Shown: positions 1 to 10,924 of the stretch, one piece after another
How the letters are laid out: each line of letters begins with the position of its first letter
How positions within the stretch are numbered: position 1 is the stretch's first letter
Source of the DNA: Terfezia claveryi
Taxonomy: Eukaryota; Ascomycota; Pezizomycetes; Pezizales; Pezizaceae
Assembly (NCBI GenBank): GCA_015179025.1
Contig: WHUX01000172.1
Location: forward strand, 1-64,000
DNA: 64,000 nucleotides
Reading direction: 5' to 3'
Notes under the pieces: generated by a model
Told to the model about the DNA's origin: nothing
Seen by the model: the letters and a program-made list of their open reading frames with translations, nothing else
Databases searched by the model: none
Translations under genes and position numbers: made by a program

Positions 1-47
1 ATTTCATATACATTAGCGACACGAATCTTTCCCTGAAAGATTCCAGG

Positions 48-671
48 CTACTTACCCCCCAGGGGTTCATGAGATACAGGAGATGTTGGAGATGTAGGAA
101 CTGTAGGACTTGTAGGACTTGTAGGGGTTACTGGAGTGGTATGAGGTGCGGGAGGTGTCGGAGGCACATTCCTAGCCCCCAAATTTCTCCTATACTTCTT
201 GACCACTGTACTAAGGAGTCTCAGTGCCTTTCTAGCATCTTCTCCGTTCTTTTTCGCCTCCGCCCACTCATGTTCCGCATCCCTCAGTTTCTCCACTGTT
301 CTCTTGGAAAGCCTTCGGAAGAAATCACCCCTCTCGCATGCATGCTCTCTCGCTTCTTTCCAAAGTTCTAGCTCCCTTTCAAGAGCTCTATTTTCCCTTT
401 TGAGACGCTTAACCTTTTTTTTCAGCTTTTCTATTTGCTTCTTCGTTCCGCGTGCAGCACGGCACGATACATGTTGCAACAAGGAACATGTAGCTAGTTG
501 TCCATGAAGGGACTTAGCGCGGGCTTTTTGGGCTCGGGAGAATGCTTCATGAACTTCGCTTGGGAGAAGGTGGATTCGTTTACCATGGAAATTCAAAGAT
601 CTTTTTTTGCCTCCTAAAAGTGACGAAGGTATGCTCTGAGGGCTTCGAGCGGCAGATCGACACTCTCTCCA
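48..671 (-). pseudogene. Coiled-coil protein fragment, no start codon
   Basis: An open frame runs on the minus strand from just after a stop at 674-672 to position 48, but it contains no ATG; the nearest start-like codon is a TTG at 596. The translation has a short N-terminal stretch containing LLPSEVHEAFSRAQ, then a long Lys/Glu/Arg-rich heptad-like coiled coil (roughly the middle third). It ends in a Pro/Thr/Ser tail with repeated SPTSPT-type units. Fungal pogo-type transposases often end in this kind of coiled coil plus low-complexity tail, so this may be the 3' end of a decayed transposase. That is inference, as no DDE motif is present. It could also be the last exon of a host gene whose upstream part is not recognisable. 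Confidence 0.35.
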
Positions 672-1939
672 TCAGCTATCTCATCTCCCTGTTCTGGGAG
701 GGTTTCAGGGGGTGAAGCGTTTCGTGGCGCGACTGCAAGGGGTGGGCGGGGTGGTTTCCGGGACCACTAGTCCTGGCGAGGCTTGCGTGGCATGGCTATT
801 CGAATCTGATTATGCGGTACTTCACTCGTCACATCAGACTCGAGTCTGTGTAAACGCTATCCGGGTCCGTCGATGGTAAAGGAGTAGCGGGGGTTAGGCA
901 GAGATGGGAATCAGGATGCGTAGAAGAGTGTGATGCAGGTAACTGCCGATATCGATAGATGGAGAGACGAGTTAGCAGAATGTGAATCTCTCCGCAAAAG
1001 AGAGAAAGGTAATTGAAATGATCAGGAGTTTAGGGGTTGGACATTTTTTAAATGTGAGTTGGCAAGACTTTGGGTCCTCTTGTCTGCGTTACAACCAGCT
1101 CTGTAGGCCAAGTACATACCGCAATAGGAAGTACATGAACGTGCTTGATGCATTGCATATTGAACGCATACATATCCCACATGCCCCCGGACCTTCAATA
1201 CTTACGGGCCGCACATAATGCAACTTCAAAAGGGCTGAGAATGGCCTGGGGGAGAGATAATAGCCACGATAGGATGCGTTCTCTCGTCATAAACTATGCT
1301 CCATGCAGCTAACTAATTGATTAATCCCAATCCACTTGGTACGTACAATGATTGATGAATAGAATAGTATGAATCCTTCCAGGATGGCCTAGACTGGCCC
1401 ATGACGTGGTGGAGGGATGAAGTTGCTGTGGATCTCTCCGAATCTCCGGCATTGGAACGACATGGGCTCCATCTCCTCCAGGGTAGTCGGGACAGGCTAA
1501 GCAGGAAGGGGATTCGGCTTTTCCAATCTGGTGCAGTCATTAGTTGAAGTGCCTCGGTCGGTTCTGGTCCATACGTAGGCGGATATGGCATGGCTGGTAC
1601 TGTATGTATAGGAATCTGAGAGCTTATGGTAAAATATGGACAACATGAGATGAAAAGCTACATACTAGCCAGGTATTGGAATCAAGTAGGTACCATTTCA
1701 CTTCCACGCAACTAGACTGGGTGCAGGTTGAGGAGGTGATAATATGAAGTGCATGCCATCATCTTCATATATTCAATACAGTCGAACTTGTGACCTCTCA
1801 TCTTTTTTAACTCTATACTTGATGAAAGTGAATGGAAAGCTGCTGACGGGTTTTTTTGTTAGGGGGCGAGATGAAGGGGCCTGTAACCACATACATAGCT
1901 CAGATCTAGTATGTATAGGAGCTCGGGAAAGCAAGTTGA
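672..1939. other. No convincing gene
   Basis: Only short open frames are present. One on the minus strand, 1591-1313, begins with a real ATG and a Pro/Tyr-rich start (MPYPPTYGPEP), but it has 92 residues, no recognisable domain and no clear promoter. I see no repeat or RNA gene here. Confidence 0.4.
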
Positions 1940-2296
1940 CGACTCCGAGCAACACCCAATAATTACCAGACCGAAGTCAACCATGCATTGAAACTTGTTC
2001 AGGCTTCTCTGAGTACTGCGGCTCTCCAAGAAACAGCATCCATTAGGGATTCCATTACTGCTTTAACAAACCGGATGTGGGAGCTCAATATCAAAGCAGA
2101 GGAGATCTCAACACATGATCACGAACGCTACAAAAATATTAACCTGGGTACAAGGCTAGCTATTGGAGAGATGGGAGAAGAAGGGCACAGGCTATCATGT
2201 ACATACTGTGATTTTAATGGCAATGGCCTTGGCATAACTATGAAGCCTTTTGTCCTTCGATCGGTAGTTACACCCCAGTGCTGGTGGCTCTCATGA
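1940..2296 (+). pseudogene. Possible gene fragment, helical
   Basis: The frame opens after a TGA at 1937-1939 and has no ATG before its first well-formed part. Residues coded by about 1955-2190 have a protein-like, amphipathic helical composition (QASLSTAALQETASIRDSI, then LNIKAEEISTHD). After that the reading becomes unlike protein. It could be an exon or relic of a larger helical protein. I do not recognise a family, and the assignment as coding at all is weak. Confidence 0.2.
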
Positions 2297-2737
2297 TGTT
2301 GGCCAGTGGGGCGATTTTCGATACCTACTGTCACAGCATCGTTGCAGCATGTCAAAGAGGGTATCTAACCAAGAAAGCTCACTGAAGTTGGGAGAAGCAC
2401 CAGAGATTAATAGCACTGAAGAAGAGTTTGCCGAGTGGAGTAAATTTGATTAACAAAACCTTTGATGTCCCTGAACTATGAATTGAAGTAGAAAGAAAAA
2501 TTCCCCAAACAAATGAAAAGATATGTCTCAAAACATGACAAAACACCTCACAAGAAGTAAACCTCCCCTCAAAACATTAGGTAATACAGGATGGAGAAAA
2601 GGGAAATATTACAGAGGTGCTTGCAAGTTCGTTTTCTGCGCATTTTTCCGTGAGTTGATCGAGAGCGTGCAGTATGCCGGATCCTCCCTGCCCAGGCTAC
2701 CTATCCAAACCGACTGCGCAGACATTGAACCTGCTCA

Positions 2738-3511
2738 TCAATGCGGATGACCTGCTCCTCCATTTCCGTGACGACATTCTCTCGAGGCAAGACTCCTCAG
2801 AAGGTGATCGGGGATTGGTGGGGCGTTAATCGATTGTCGGTTGAGATACGGATCCGCTACAACTGGAGCTTGGGGGACGTTGGTCCTCGTTATGGTTATC
2901 GACGGAAGGTGACTCGGCCCAGTGTCGTGAAGATTTGGGATCGTGATCTGAGGGTATACTTCCTCATGCCCTGTTGGTGGCTGTGGGCTACGGGTATCGG
3001 GATTGTTGACCAGCGTGCCTGGAAGAGCGTGGCCGCTGATGGTAGTGTTATATTGCCTAGCACGCATTGTCTCTGCATCCATCGGAAGAGAAAAATAGGC
3101 TTGCTTGATTGGCCCTGAATGTCTCGTGGCAGAAAAATATGCGTCCTCAATGGATTGTGGGTGATTCTTTCTGTGGGTTGCGCAGACTGCACAATCGCAG
3201 TCCACATCAGGAACTGCTTCTCCACTCGCAGCAGCTTGAATGTAGGCCATCAAGGAGGGGTCAGAATCCTCTTCTGCAATAGCACGGCAGACCTCGCACT
3301 GGCAGTTGTGCTCATGGTGGGGCCCTTGTTGATTTGTAGCAGCAGAAATGTGACTCAAAGGGAACACATCACCTTCCTCTGGCTCTGGTGCTGGATGGTC
3401 TTCAGCACGGCCCTTTCCCTTTCCTGATTTGTTCTTCCGCAAGTGGTGTTTGAGTCGATGGAACATGCTGTGATGCTTTGACTTTGCCGAATTGTCTGGT
3501 GGTTGAGACAT
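2738..3511 (-). CDS. Hypothetical protein with two CxCxxC motifs
   Basis: A 257-residue single-exon frame starts at a true ATG (3511-3509). A TATA-like box lies about 120 bp upstream (3629-3640), which supports a real promoter. The N-terminus is His/Lys-rich and basic (residues about 10-35), followed by an acidic stretch. Two copies of a CxCxxC motif then follow (NCQCEVC near residue 70 and DCDCAVC near residue 105), each followed by basic or His residues, which could bind a metal ion. The C-terminal half is Pro/Thr/Ile-rich and probably disordered, ending in an HGNGGAGHPH-like tail. There is no signal peptide or membrane segment. I do not recognise the family. An unannotated intron cannot be excluded. 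Confidence 0.55.
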   Translation of the reverse strand: MSQPPDNSAKSKHHSMFHRLKHHLRKNKSGKGKGRAEDHPAPEPEEGDVFPLSHISAATNQQGPHHEHNCQCEVCRAIAEEDSDPSLMAYIQAAASGEAVPDVDCDCAVCATHRKNHPQSIEDAYFSATRHSGPIKQAYFSLPMDAETMRARQYNTTISGHALPGTLVNNPDTRSPQPPTGHEEVYPQITIPNLHDTGPSHLPSITITRTNVPQAPVVADPYLNRQSINAPPIPDHLLRSLASRECRHGNGGAGHPH

Positions 3512-3628
3512 GCCGATGTCTGTAATTCTGGTATAAGCTGAGCTGAATGAGAGGCAGGCTTCGTCAAAGTGTTTTGTCGAAGTGAGGAACCTGTCTGGGA
3601 GGACATTCTTTAATCAGCATCGGCAGTC

Positions 3629-3640
3629 TTATATATACTT
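3629..3640 (-). promoter_or_regulatory. TATA-like box of the CxCxxC gene
   Basis: Read on the minus strand this is GTATATATAAG, about 120 bp before the ATG at 3511. Position and sequence fit a fungal TATA box, but there is no expression evidence. Confidence 0.4.
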
Positions 3641-3658
3641 ATCCACCTTATCAGCATG

Positions 3659-3935
3659 GTGTGGTCTGTTGTTTATTTTCATAGGATACCCCGCAGTCTA
3701 TCAGGAACTTGATATCATCACTTGCACTCCAGTTCTCTATCGGTCCCAAGTGAGTGTGTATCAGTGGTCTTATATTAGTCTGGTTGCTGTGGTCTGTTGT
3801 TTATTATCGTGGGTATTCTGGTTGGATATCATGGGATACCCACAGTCTATCCTATCAGGAACTTGATATTATCACCTGCACTCCAGTTCTCTATCAGTCC
3901 CACTCCAGTTATCTATCAGTCCCGAGTGTGTATCA
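3659..3935. repeat. Imperfect direct repeat upstream of the CxCxxC gene
   Basis: The stretch beginning GTGGTCTGTTGTTTATT at about 3659 recurs at about 3789. Both copies continue into ATCAGGAACTTGAT and CTCCAGTTCTCTATC, and the second copy carries a further internal repeat of CTCCAGTTATCTATCAGTCCC. The repeat lies directly upstream of the TATA-like box of the minus-strand gene, so it could affect its promoter. Confidence 0.7.
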
Positions 3936-5503
3936 GCAGCCAAGTTGTTCATAGCCATGCCCAATGTAGATCAGTACGGAGGTTGGAGACCAGGACATGC
4001 CATTTTAGTCCCGTTCTGCCATTTGGACAACTAGAGTACAATTTGGGCTTCGGAGGTCCCAACCAGACTACAATTTGGGATAGTCAGCGCTGTTAATGAA
4101 GTAACCTGACTAAATGAAGTTATTCGGCTTTCAACTATACCAAGTGATCAATCACTCTGCTTAGTCTGGTTGCACTACCCCTCGCCACTCTGCTGACCTT
4201 GCACACTAACTCGCTGAAATGAACTGACGCATGACAACGAACGATACGGGCAAGGCTGCGGGTCTGTGTATAGATTGCCAATCTACAGTGCTATAGGAAA
4301 CGCAGGTGATGCCCGGATTCATTGCATTACAATCACATGTGACGAAGTGCGGCCTGGACGTCTGGTATTGAAACCATTGAATGTATTCCCATACTTACCC
4401 CCTTTCTCAATACTGGTTCTCCGAGCGACTGTACCCAGGCACCTCGCGGGCAGAGCCCCAATCCAATGGACCAGCTGCTCGCAACTGCCGCCTGTTTGTC
4501 ACAATTCCGGGAAATATTTTGAATCTACGGGGTTGTTCACATTTCTACAGAAGGCGTGTGTGATATCACATAATAATCACATTATCAGTGGCTCATGATG
4601 AACCACATGACCCTGTGGTACAATGCACGAAGTGGTCCCAACTGAAGGCTCAGACCCTCGGCCTAGAGACCTTCAGCCTACCTCCTATGTTCATGGAACT
4701 TACATCGTTATCATGGGGGGTGGAACAGCGGTGATTCCCACGATATATCAAGAGAGAATGAAACGACTTTTGGGATTTAAAAGATGAGGCCATCGCAGTA
4801 CGGAATCATAACCCTTCTCAGGTCCGAAGACTTGTATCTCGACGAGAATGGTAACCTATTATATATGGGACTCCAAGCATAACCTGCACAGCTCAGCCGA
4901 AGGCTAGTGCCTTTCGTAGAGGGGTGACGTTCATTATGGGACCCCAATCCTAGTGTTCCTTCAATAAAAGACGTTGGTGAGTAGCCCGTTATGATTATAC
5001 AACCGCCCAATGTTAGGATAAGCTGTGGCTGACGAAGTTAATACGTATTTTGTTAAGGCCACAGCTCCAAATAGCGCTTCTAACCAGTCGTCATTTTCAT
5101 CACTGGGCTGGCTTGAGAAGGGAAATGACATCTGAAACGGCTACAACAGGGATGTCGTTGATTTGTTTTATGATACTGATAGAATCCAATGGGGAAACGA
5201 AGGTTATGGATTATGGATTTATGGGGAGCCTTATATATCAGGTGGAAGTTTTTTCTCTTATTTACGTTATTTCAATTGTTTACCTGTCCGCTTCTAATGA
5301 ACTTTTTGTGGCTTTGAGATGTTATGAATTATTTTCATAACCACAATCATGATATATATCCTGTCCACACAAAACACACAAAACCTACTATTAGCGCCCA
5401 TATGATGATTTGGGATGATCGCCCAGAAATCTGTGTGAGGTTGGTAAAGCAATGTGAGAGTACTGTACATTACACGTGTAGCGGCTGGGATATTCAACGG
5501 TAA
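3936..5503. other. No recognisable gene
   Basis: Only short frames without domain-like composition are present on either strand. I see no RNA gene, no strong repeat and no transposon terminus here. Confidence 0.4.
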
Positions 5504-5707
5504 AGGGCGATTACTAGGGCTACAGCAAAGGTAAAATTCATACTAGTTGGATTAGATATTAGGCCACCAGAAGAGAAGAAGATAGTGAAGGAAATTGAAG
5601 ATAATGGATTGGCGTGGATGTCCTTTAAGAGTGGGTGTGGTGTACCTATGGCAATGAAGATACTAAATGAGCGGAAGAGGTTGGAAACTAAGCCACCACT
5701 TGCTTAA
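5504..5707 (+). pseudogene. Short coding-like fragment, possible last exon
   Basis: After a stop at 5501-5503, a 67-codon open frame runs to TAA at 5705-5707 with no ATG near its start. It reads like protein: a hydrophobic strand (VKFILVGLDI), a charged helix (PPEEKKIVKEIEDNG) and a second helix (MAMKILNERKRLETK). It could be the terminal exon of a decayed gene. I do not recognise the family. Confidence 0.25.
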
Positions 5708-6588
5708 GGTAAAATCTTGGATATCACGGTTCTTAAATCGATAACACACCTTGTATCGAAGTTCAGTATACAAGTTAAAGAGCAGCGAATTGTGAAATCT
5801 GATCCCAAAATTCTCAAGCATGCATTTACTATCGTGGGGCCCATCGACTGCAAATACATTATTCCGCCATGAAAAATATAACTTTGGATGAGAAGGGCAT
5901 TCAAATAGGAAAGTTTGCAATAGTTAAGGTTATTTGTGTATATGGCAGGGAAAGTCCACCCCTAATGAAGGATGGCAATTTGGAGTTATAGCTATTAGCA
6001 GATGTTGGTAATTCAGTACTCGTATTTGTGCTACGGAGGCGCGCCAGTGGCCCAGTTGGGTTCTCCAACCTCTGAGCCGCGCCAGCTCCTAAATACATAA
6101 TTGTCCCCATTGCTCCCCCTCCGTCGAAAAAGAGTTCAGAATTAAGAATTTAAGAAAATATAGACCGCTCTACACCACTCCAGATCTCGTCCCAACGTTC
6201 CATGTCTCCCCCACATGTCCAGTCCTCCATTTCCAAATGGACACTACTACCTCCTACGTTGATTGATAAAGGCAAAGCACAGCCATTACAATGATATAAG
6301 TATTTCAGTCCGGCAGATAAAGATATAGGGTTTTTTTTTTTTCTCACAAAAAAGATGGACAAATCAAGTGCTTGGAGTTGAATATTTAAAGCTCTTATTT
6401 CAACTACAGACAACTAGGAGATTTGTATTGATATTTACTAGTTAGTACCTAAGTTTATTAATACATACTAATCATAATTTGGTTTTGTTCTGGCCTGCCC
6501 GGGAATGCACAAATGGAATTCCTCCTGAGTTGGCCTCCCGGGAATGTGATTACCAAATGTAGTAATTTAGTGAAGGTTACATGGAAGA
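5708..6588. other. No recognisable gene
   Basis: AT-rich sequence with short frames only. A T-run at about 6331-6341 is not linked to a recognisable element. Confidence 0.4.
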
Positions 6589-6868
6589 TTTTTTTTTTTT
6601 TTTTTTTGTTTAAATACTTGTTACTCTTATTCGGTCCCAGTAGGGGGACCATGATGAGCCACCCGGAAACCCGGGTGGGTTCAGGACCAAGCAAGTTAAT
6701 CTGCCAGGTCAACGCGGAAAGCAACGCAGATAGATACATGTGTCAGAGGGAAAAGTGTGTCAGCGCGGAGCGGCAAGCGAAAGAAACTCAAAAGACACAG
6801 GGCCCCCATGCTGTCATTAACCGCCTATAAGGCAGATGACCCTGGGAGGCCTGACTGGGGCCCGTATC
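6589..6868 (-). mobile_element. SINE-like retroposon, copy A (longest)
   Basis: Read on the minus strand, this copy starts near GGGCCCCAGTCAGGCC. It passes through GGTTAATGACAGCATGGG, then TGACCTGGCAGATTAACTTG, CACCCGGGTTTCCGGGTGGC and TACTGGGACCGAATAAGAG, and ends in an A-run (the T-run at 6589-6607 on the plus strand). The same order of blocks recurs at 12965-13168 and, partly, at 31441-31622, 32725-32778 and 49271-49348. No protein is encoded. A 3' A-run and 5'-truncated copies with target duplications fit a non-autonomous retroposon. Pol III boxes are not clear enough to call. Confidence 0.7.
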
Positions 6869-6932
6869 AGAAAACAAGAGCTAGATACATGTGTAAAAGG
6901 AATTCGTAAATGTCATTAATGATACCGGCCAG

Positions 6933-7277
6933 TTAAGGCCAGCCCATTCTAGCGTGAATGGATGTTCCACGGCCGCGACCCCTCCCTGTCCCAAAAAACC
7001 TCTCCTTCCTCCTCTCGATCCTCCGCCGCGTCCCCTTCCGACCATCATTTGTAAATGAAGCTGAAGAAGGCTTCACCGCATCCCAATTATCCCCCTCCTC
7101 CTCTTCTACCCATATTGGGAGATCGAGGTCTTCCCAATCTTTGATGCTGCCTAGTGCTTGTCGTTGGGCAGAAAGGAGGGGGAATTCAAATGTAATTTGA
7201 GCCCCGTCCTGGTTGAGGTACTTATCCGCACGGGCAGACGCTTGAGTCTGCTTTGCCGATCTTGTGAAGTCAGGCAT
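6933..7277 (-). CDS. Hypothetical small basic protein or exon
   Basis: A 114-residue frame starts with a true ATG (7277-7275). It has a mixed-composition N-terminus, a hydrophobic-acidic middle (DWEDLDLPIWVEEEEGDNW) and a strongly basic Arg/Gly C-terminus containing GRGRGRG. It ends close to SINE-like copy A. I do not recognise it. It may be a first exon whose remainder was displaced by the retroposon, or a chance frame. Confidence 0.3.
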   Translation of the reverse strand: MPDFTRSAKQTQASARADKYLNQDGAQITFEFPLLSAQRQALGSIKDWEDLDLPIWVEEEEGDNWDAVKPSSASFTNDGRKGTRRRIERRKERFFGTGRGRGRGTSIHARMGWP

Positions 7278-7457
7278 AATGCTTGCGCATATTCACGGTA
7301 TTGCTCTTACTAGGCTGTTCAGCTTAGATTGTTCTTACCCTGATCTCGTATCTACTTATACGAGGTCTCAGGACATTCATGTAAATAAAAATGCTTCTCT
7401 AGATAGACTCAATTGACTGTCTACCTTGACATAGCTACTCGCAACCTTGCACACTCG

Positions 7458-7508
7458 CACGCTTTGCTTTATTGCACGCTTTGCTTTATTGCACGCTTTG
7501 CTTTATTG
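7458..7508. repeat. 17-bp tandem repeat, three copies
   Basis: CACGCTTTGCTTTATTG occurs three times head to tail without mismatch. The function is unknown. Confidence 0.85.
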
Positions 7509-7569
7509 CACTACAAGTCCACCGCTGCATCCTCCGATTAAGCCTCCGCGATACCCTCGCTCAGAAGCC

Positions 7570-7965
7570 TTTCAATATGCCTGTCTCCACGTATCGACCA
7601 CATGTTCTGCACGTCGGGTCAAACAGAAATATCCAACTTATTGCGCCAGGATTGAAGGTTTCCTTTCCCGGTCCTACAGTGGACATAGGTAGTTAATACG
7701 TGCCTTTCGTTTCCATTTCACCACCCTACTTCCTCCTGCTCCCGCCACTCTTCTTTCTGCCTCACACCTCCTTCTCCATTCCTGCTTAAGCCCCCTTCTG
7801 TTATTACTGATTCCAATAGATATCTGTTCTCTGCTCCTTCCTTAGCTAGGACATCTGCTCGTTCGTTACCTGGAATACCAACATGAGCTTAACCCAGCCA
7901 AATCGAACAGCCTCAAAGTAATTGACATTAGCTTGATTGACTACCCCAATGATTTTTGAAGTCGC
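7570..7965 (-). pseudogene. LINE remnant: RNase H and C-terminal Cys motif
   Basis: On the minus strand around 7895-7830 the frame contains AHVGIPGNERADVLAKEGAE, the conserved RNase H tail of Tad/I-type LINE polyproteins. A stop just before AHVG shows it is dead. Further downstream (about 7690-7570) another reading contains DPTCRTCGRYVET, matching the Cys-rich segment that follows RNase H in these elements. The same two blocks recur at 10925-11290. No reverse transcriptase is found upstream, so this is a 5'-truncated, decayed copy. Confidence 0.75.
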
Positions 7966-7999
7966 CAGGCCCTGATACCTGTGGCATGGGGGTCTCGCA

Positions 8000-8150
8000 C
8001 ATATAGCTCTTCTGCAGCCTTCTCAACAGGCGGGCCAGGCCGGCCACAACCTGGGCCTGGGGGTGGCGTAATGGACGCGGAACCGGCCGGCATGGCCTGC
8101 ATGGCCTGGACTGGCCTGCGTGGCCTACGTGGCCGGCCCAGACTACTGTA
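8000..8150. repeat. GC-rich GGCC/CTGG low-complexity tract
   Basis: A run of GGCCTGG, GGCCGG and TGGCCT words lies directly beside the left end of the pogo-like element. Similar GC-rich words occur to the right of that element (10600-10780), at 32880-32990 and at 49490-49570. It causes long but meaningless frames on both strands. Confidence 0.6.
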
Positions 8151-9275
8151 CAGTGAACCCTCGTCCCCGTTATAAGAAACCCCTCGATTAAGAAACAGTG
8201 CTCCGGTCCCGTCAGAATTTGCATGGGAAAATAAGCAACCCTCGTTACTAGCAGGCTTCTTAAGTATGTGCTTAGTAATACATATAAAATTGAGATTTTC
8301 TTAGAGTGAGCCGCAGAAATTACCCCGCAGTTGCAACTATATCGTGTGAATTGTTTCTCAACCAGTTTACATAAAGTGCCAATACACAAGCGCTCATTGT
8401 GTGCACCCATAGCAGGTCTATTGGGATAAACTACTCCGAGCTTCTTAGTCCACCCCACCTCTACTATGCATCCAAATCGCAAGGCATGGAGTAAAAGAAC
8501 GTGATGATATTCGTAGTCAACGTGCACTACATCCAGGTCATAGCTATCATGATATTAAAGAGTGGTTCAATACCAAATATGCACGTAAGACGATCAGTAA
8601 ATCTCAAATCAGCAAGATCCTTAGTCCAAAACGACCACGAGTGCCATCGGCAAGCATGACGGCGAAATAGCATAAGATTCAGCCAACAGCAGAACGAGTT
8701 CGCAGTGGTAAATGGAATCAATTGGATTGTGCATTGTATGAATGGCATCAAATGTTGGAACAACGGAAAATAGCTGTTAGTAGACATGATTCAATTGAAA
8801 GCAGCAGAGTTTTGGGAAAAAATCCCTATCTATCAAGGTCCAACAAATGCCGAAGTTTTCTGCTGGGTGGTTAGAGAATTGGAAAGGTTGGTTTGTAATT
8901 CAAAATGTGATACTGCATGGAGAAGATGGATCAGTTAATGTGGATGATAAGACGGAGGAGATAATGAGGGGATTGCAAGACAAGCTAATGAGATTTGAAG
9001 AGAAGGAAGTATATAATATGGATGAGACAGCACTCTATTGGCTTCGATCACTGGACCATACTTTAGCAACAAAACAACTCCATGGAACTAAGTCCAAGTC
9101 ACGATTGACAGCCTGTATGTGTGGTAATGCAGATGGTAGTGATAATTGTCCAATACCATGGCTTATTGGATGTTATTTGAACTCATGAGCATTTAAGAAT
9201 ATCAACAAGTCCGACATGGGATTCCACTGGCGAGCCAACAAAACAGCATGGAATAATACTGTCTTAATGACAGAG

Positions 9276-9784
9276 TAGGCCTGGGCACGAGACGTCTCGA
9301 GACTCTATAGCTGTTGTCTCGAGACAGTCTCGTAAGCCTCGAGAGTTTTGGATATCGAGCACCAACCAACACAATCATAAGTATATTCGAACTTGCTAGC
9401 TAGCTACCTAGTTATTATCAATCATCATCATCTTCGCCTTCGACGTCAATTTCCCCTTCTATACCCACTTCCGCTAAACCTCGCTCCAAAATCATCCGGA
9501 GTATGAGCAGCCGACACAGAAATTTGGCTCATTGTGCTGATTTTAGATGTAGTACAGGAAGTGCGGATAATGAGCGGAGAAAGAGTATAATGAAGGGAGA
9601 AAGAGAAGAAGGAAACTCTACCTTTAAGTACCGAATAACACATATTTACAAGCGAAGGCTATCGTAGGCTGCTAAACTGATTGTCGAATCCATGAAAAGA
9701 TCTTCGCAGCCACTGAAAATTTTCGCAGCCAATGAAATATTTTCACAAAAAGTCTCGAGATGTCTCGTCTCGTGCCCAGGCCTA
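9276..9784. mobile_element. Non-autonomous hAT-type element nested in the transposase
   Basis: The 509-bp element has terminal inverted repeats TAGGCCTGGGCACGAGAC on the left and the reverse complement ending GTGCCCAGGCCTA on the right. It is flanked by the perfect 8-bp duplication TGACAGAG (9268-9275 and 9785-9792). An 8-bp duplication and such ends are typical of the hAT superfamily. It encodes no transposase, so it must have been moved in trans. A related, shorter element lies at 29728-29916. Confidence 0.9.
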
Positions 9785-10048
9785 TGACAGAGTGGTTAAT
9801 ATAGTTTAACCACCGGGTACAAGGTCGAAATGTGGCTCTGTTATTAGACAACTTCACACCACATGCGAATGCAGTTGCGGAGCTAGAACTAGATTACTTG
9901 ATCTGGTCTAAGTTATACCTCTAGCCACATATGATTGGACCTTGAGATGTCACCTAACGGCTAGTTTGTTTCATTATGCAGTTGACCGTTCCAAACAGAT
10001 TACAGTTGACCATGATGCCAACAGTGATCTCTACCGGACCTGTATTGC

Positions 10049-10326
10049 AACGCATTGTACTCAGGCTGATATACAGGAGCTGAACCCAAACATGACCAAT
10101 AACGATACATGAGTATCACATAATAGAAAGCAATGGAAATATCAAGAAGACAATACATGCATGAGAATCGATATCAGAGGCCACACACTTCCATATACCA
10201 ATCCTTTTAACGCCTACTTCCAGACGCCTACCTGTACCTGTGTGGTTGTCATAGTTAGCAGTTGTAGTACCGGTAGGGTACAATTGGTTCCGCCGTAGGC
10301 ATAGGTCTCTTACCTGAGCCATAACA
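10049..10326 (-). mobile_element. LTR fragment related to the 36/49-kb retrotransposon
   Basis: This stretch aligns by eye with one end of the LTRs at 36111-36734 and 48559-49187. Shared blocks in order include GAGCTGAAC, CAATAACGATACAT-like sequence, and the terminal CTTACCTGAGCCATAACA. It interrupts the pogo transposase between its second and third catalytic regions. The upstream boundary is unclear and I could not find a target duplication, so it may be a truncated solo LTR. Confidence 0.65.
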
Positions 10327-10924
10327 GTTTTAAACAAGCTTCCCAATATTCAAGCGTTTTGGCTACCACCAAATGCTACTTCTCGGTTTCAGCCAATGGA
10401 CACAAGGAATTATCCGAGCATTCAATGCATATTACCGGCGTGAGCTTATGAAGCATGTTATTAAACATGTGGAATCTACTCCGGAGGCACCAACCAATGA
10501 TCCAAAACATATCTCGATATAAGAAACCCCTCGTTATAAGAAACCCTTGGTTGGTCCCGAGGGGGTTGCTTATAACGAGGGTTCACTGTACCATATACTC
10601 CGCCGGGGCCCGTCTACATAGTCTGTTTCAGGCCAGCACGGACGTTGACCGGCTGGCCAGCGGCTTGTACGGCCGCCTGGCCCGTTGCGAACACTGCTGC
10701 AGGATAAACTTGATGACCTTTCGAGGTCTTGGGCGGCACGGGCCTCGGCACGGGTCAAGGCATTCATCGCGAGGGCCCCTGCCTCCGGGTACGCGACATG
10801 GTTTGACGGTTCCTCCCCTTCTGTCAACGGCAGCTGCGTAGATAGGGACAGTATTGGATGAAGTATGGAGGTGCACTGTCAGCCTATACGTGGATGCGAA
10901 CCGACAGGACCTAGAAGAGCTGGT

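Larger units (their letters stand above)
8499..10505 (+). pseudogene. pogo-type DDE transposase, interrupted and decayed
   Basis: Pieces of one protein appear in order. First is a DNA-binding part (HDIKEWFNTKYARKTISKSQ near 8548, followed by CENP-B-like sequence). Next is the first catalytic block YNMDETALYW (about 9013-9042), then GFHWRANKTAW (about 9220). Then comes the hAT insertion, then LLLDNFTPHANA with the second Asp (about 9841-9876). An LTR-related insertion follows, then FWLPPNATSRFQPMD with the third catalytic region (about 10359-10402) and AFNAYYRRELMKHV. Pfam family DDE_1 is the match I would expect. Internal stops and two insertions make it inactive. Confidence 0.85.
8151..10588 (+). 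mobile_element. pogo/Fot1-type DNA transposon with nested insertions
   Basis: The left end begins CAGTGAACCCTCG and continues through TTATAAGAAACCCCTC. The right end is its inverted counterpart (TTATAACGAGGGTTCACTG). The element is bounded by TA at 8149-8150 and 10589-10590, the target site used by Tc1/mariner/pogo transposons. Inside lies a decayed DDE transposase. The body is interrupted by a hAT-type element (9276-9784) and by sequence related to the LTRs found at 36 and 49 kb (10049-10326). Insertion order read from nesting: pogo first, the other two later. Confidence 0.85.

Noticed and set aside
7928..8527. 199-codon minus-strand frame
   Set aside because: It crosses the boundary of the pogo element at 8151 and the GC-rich low-complexity tract, so it joins unrelated DNA.
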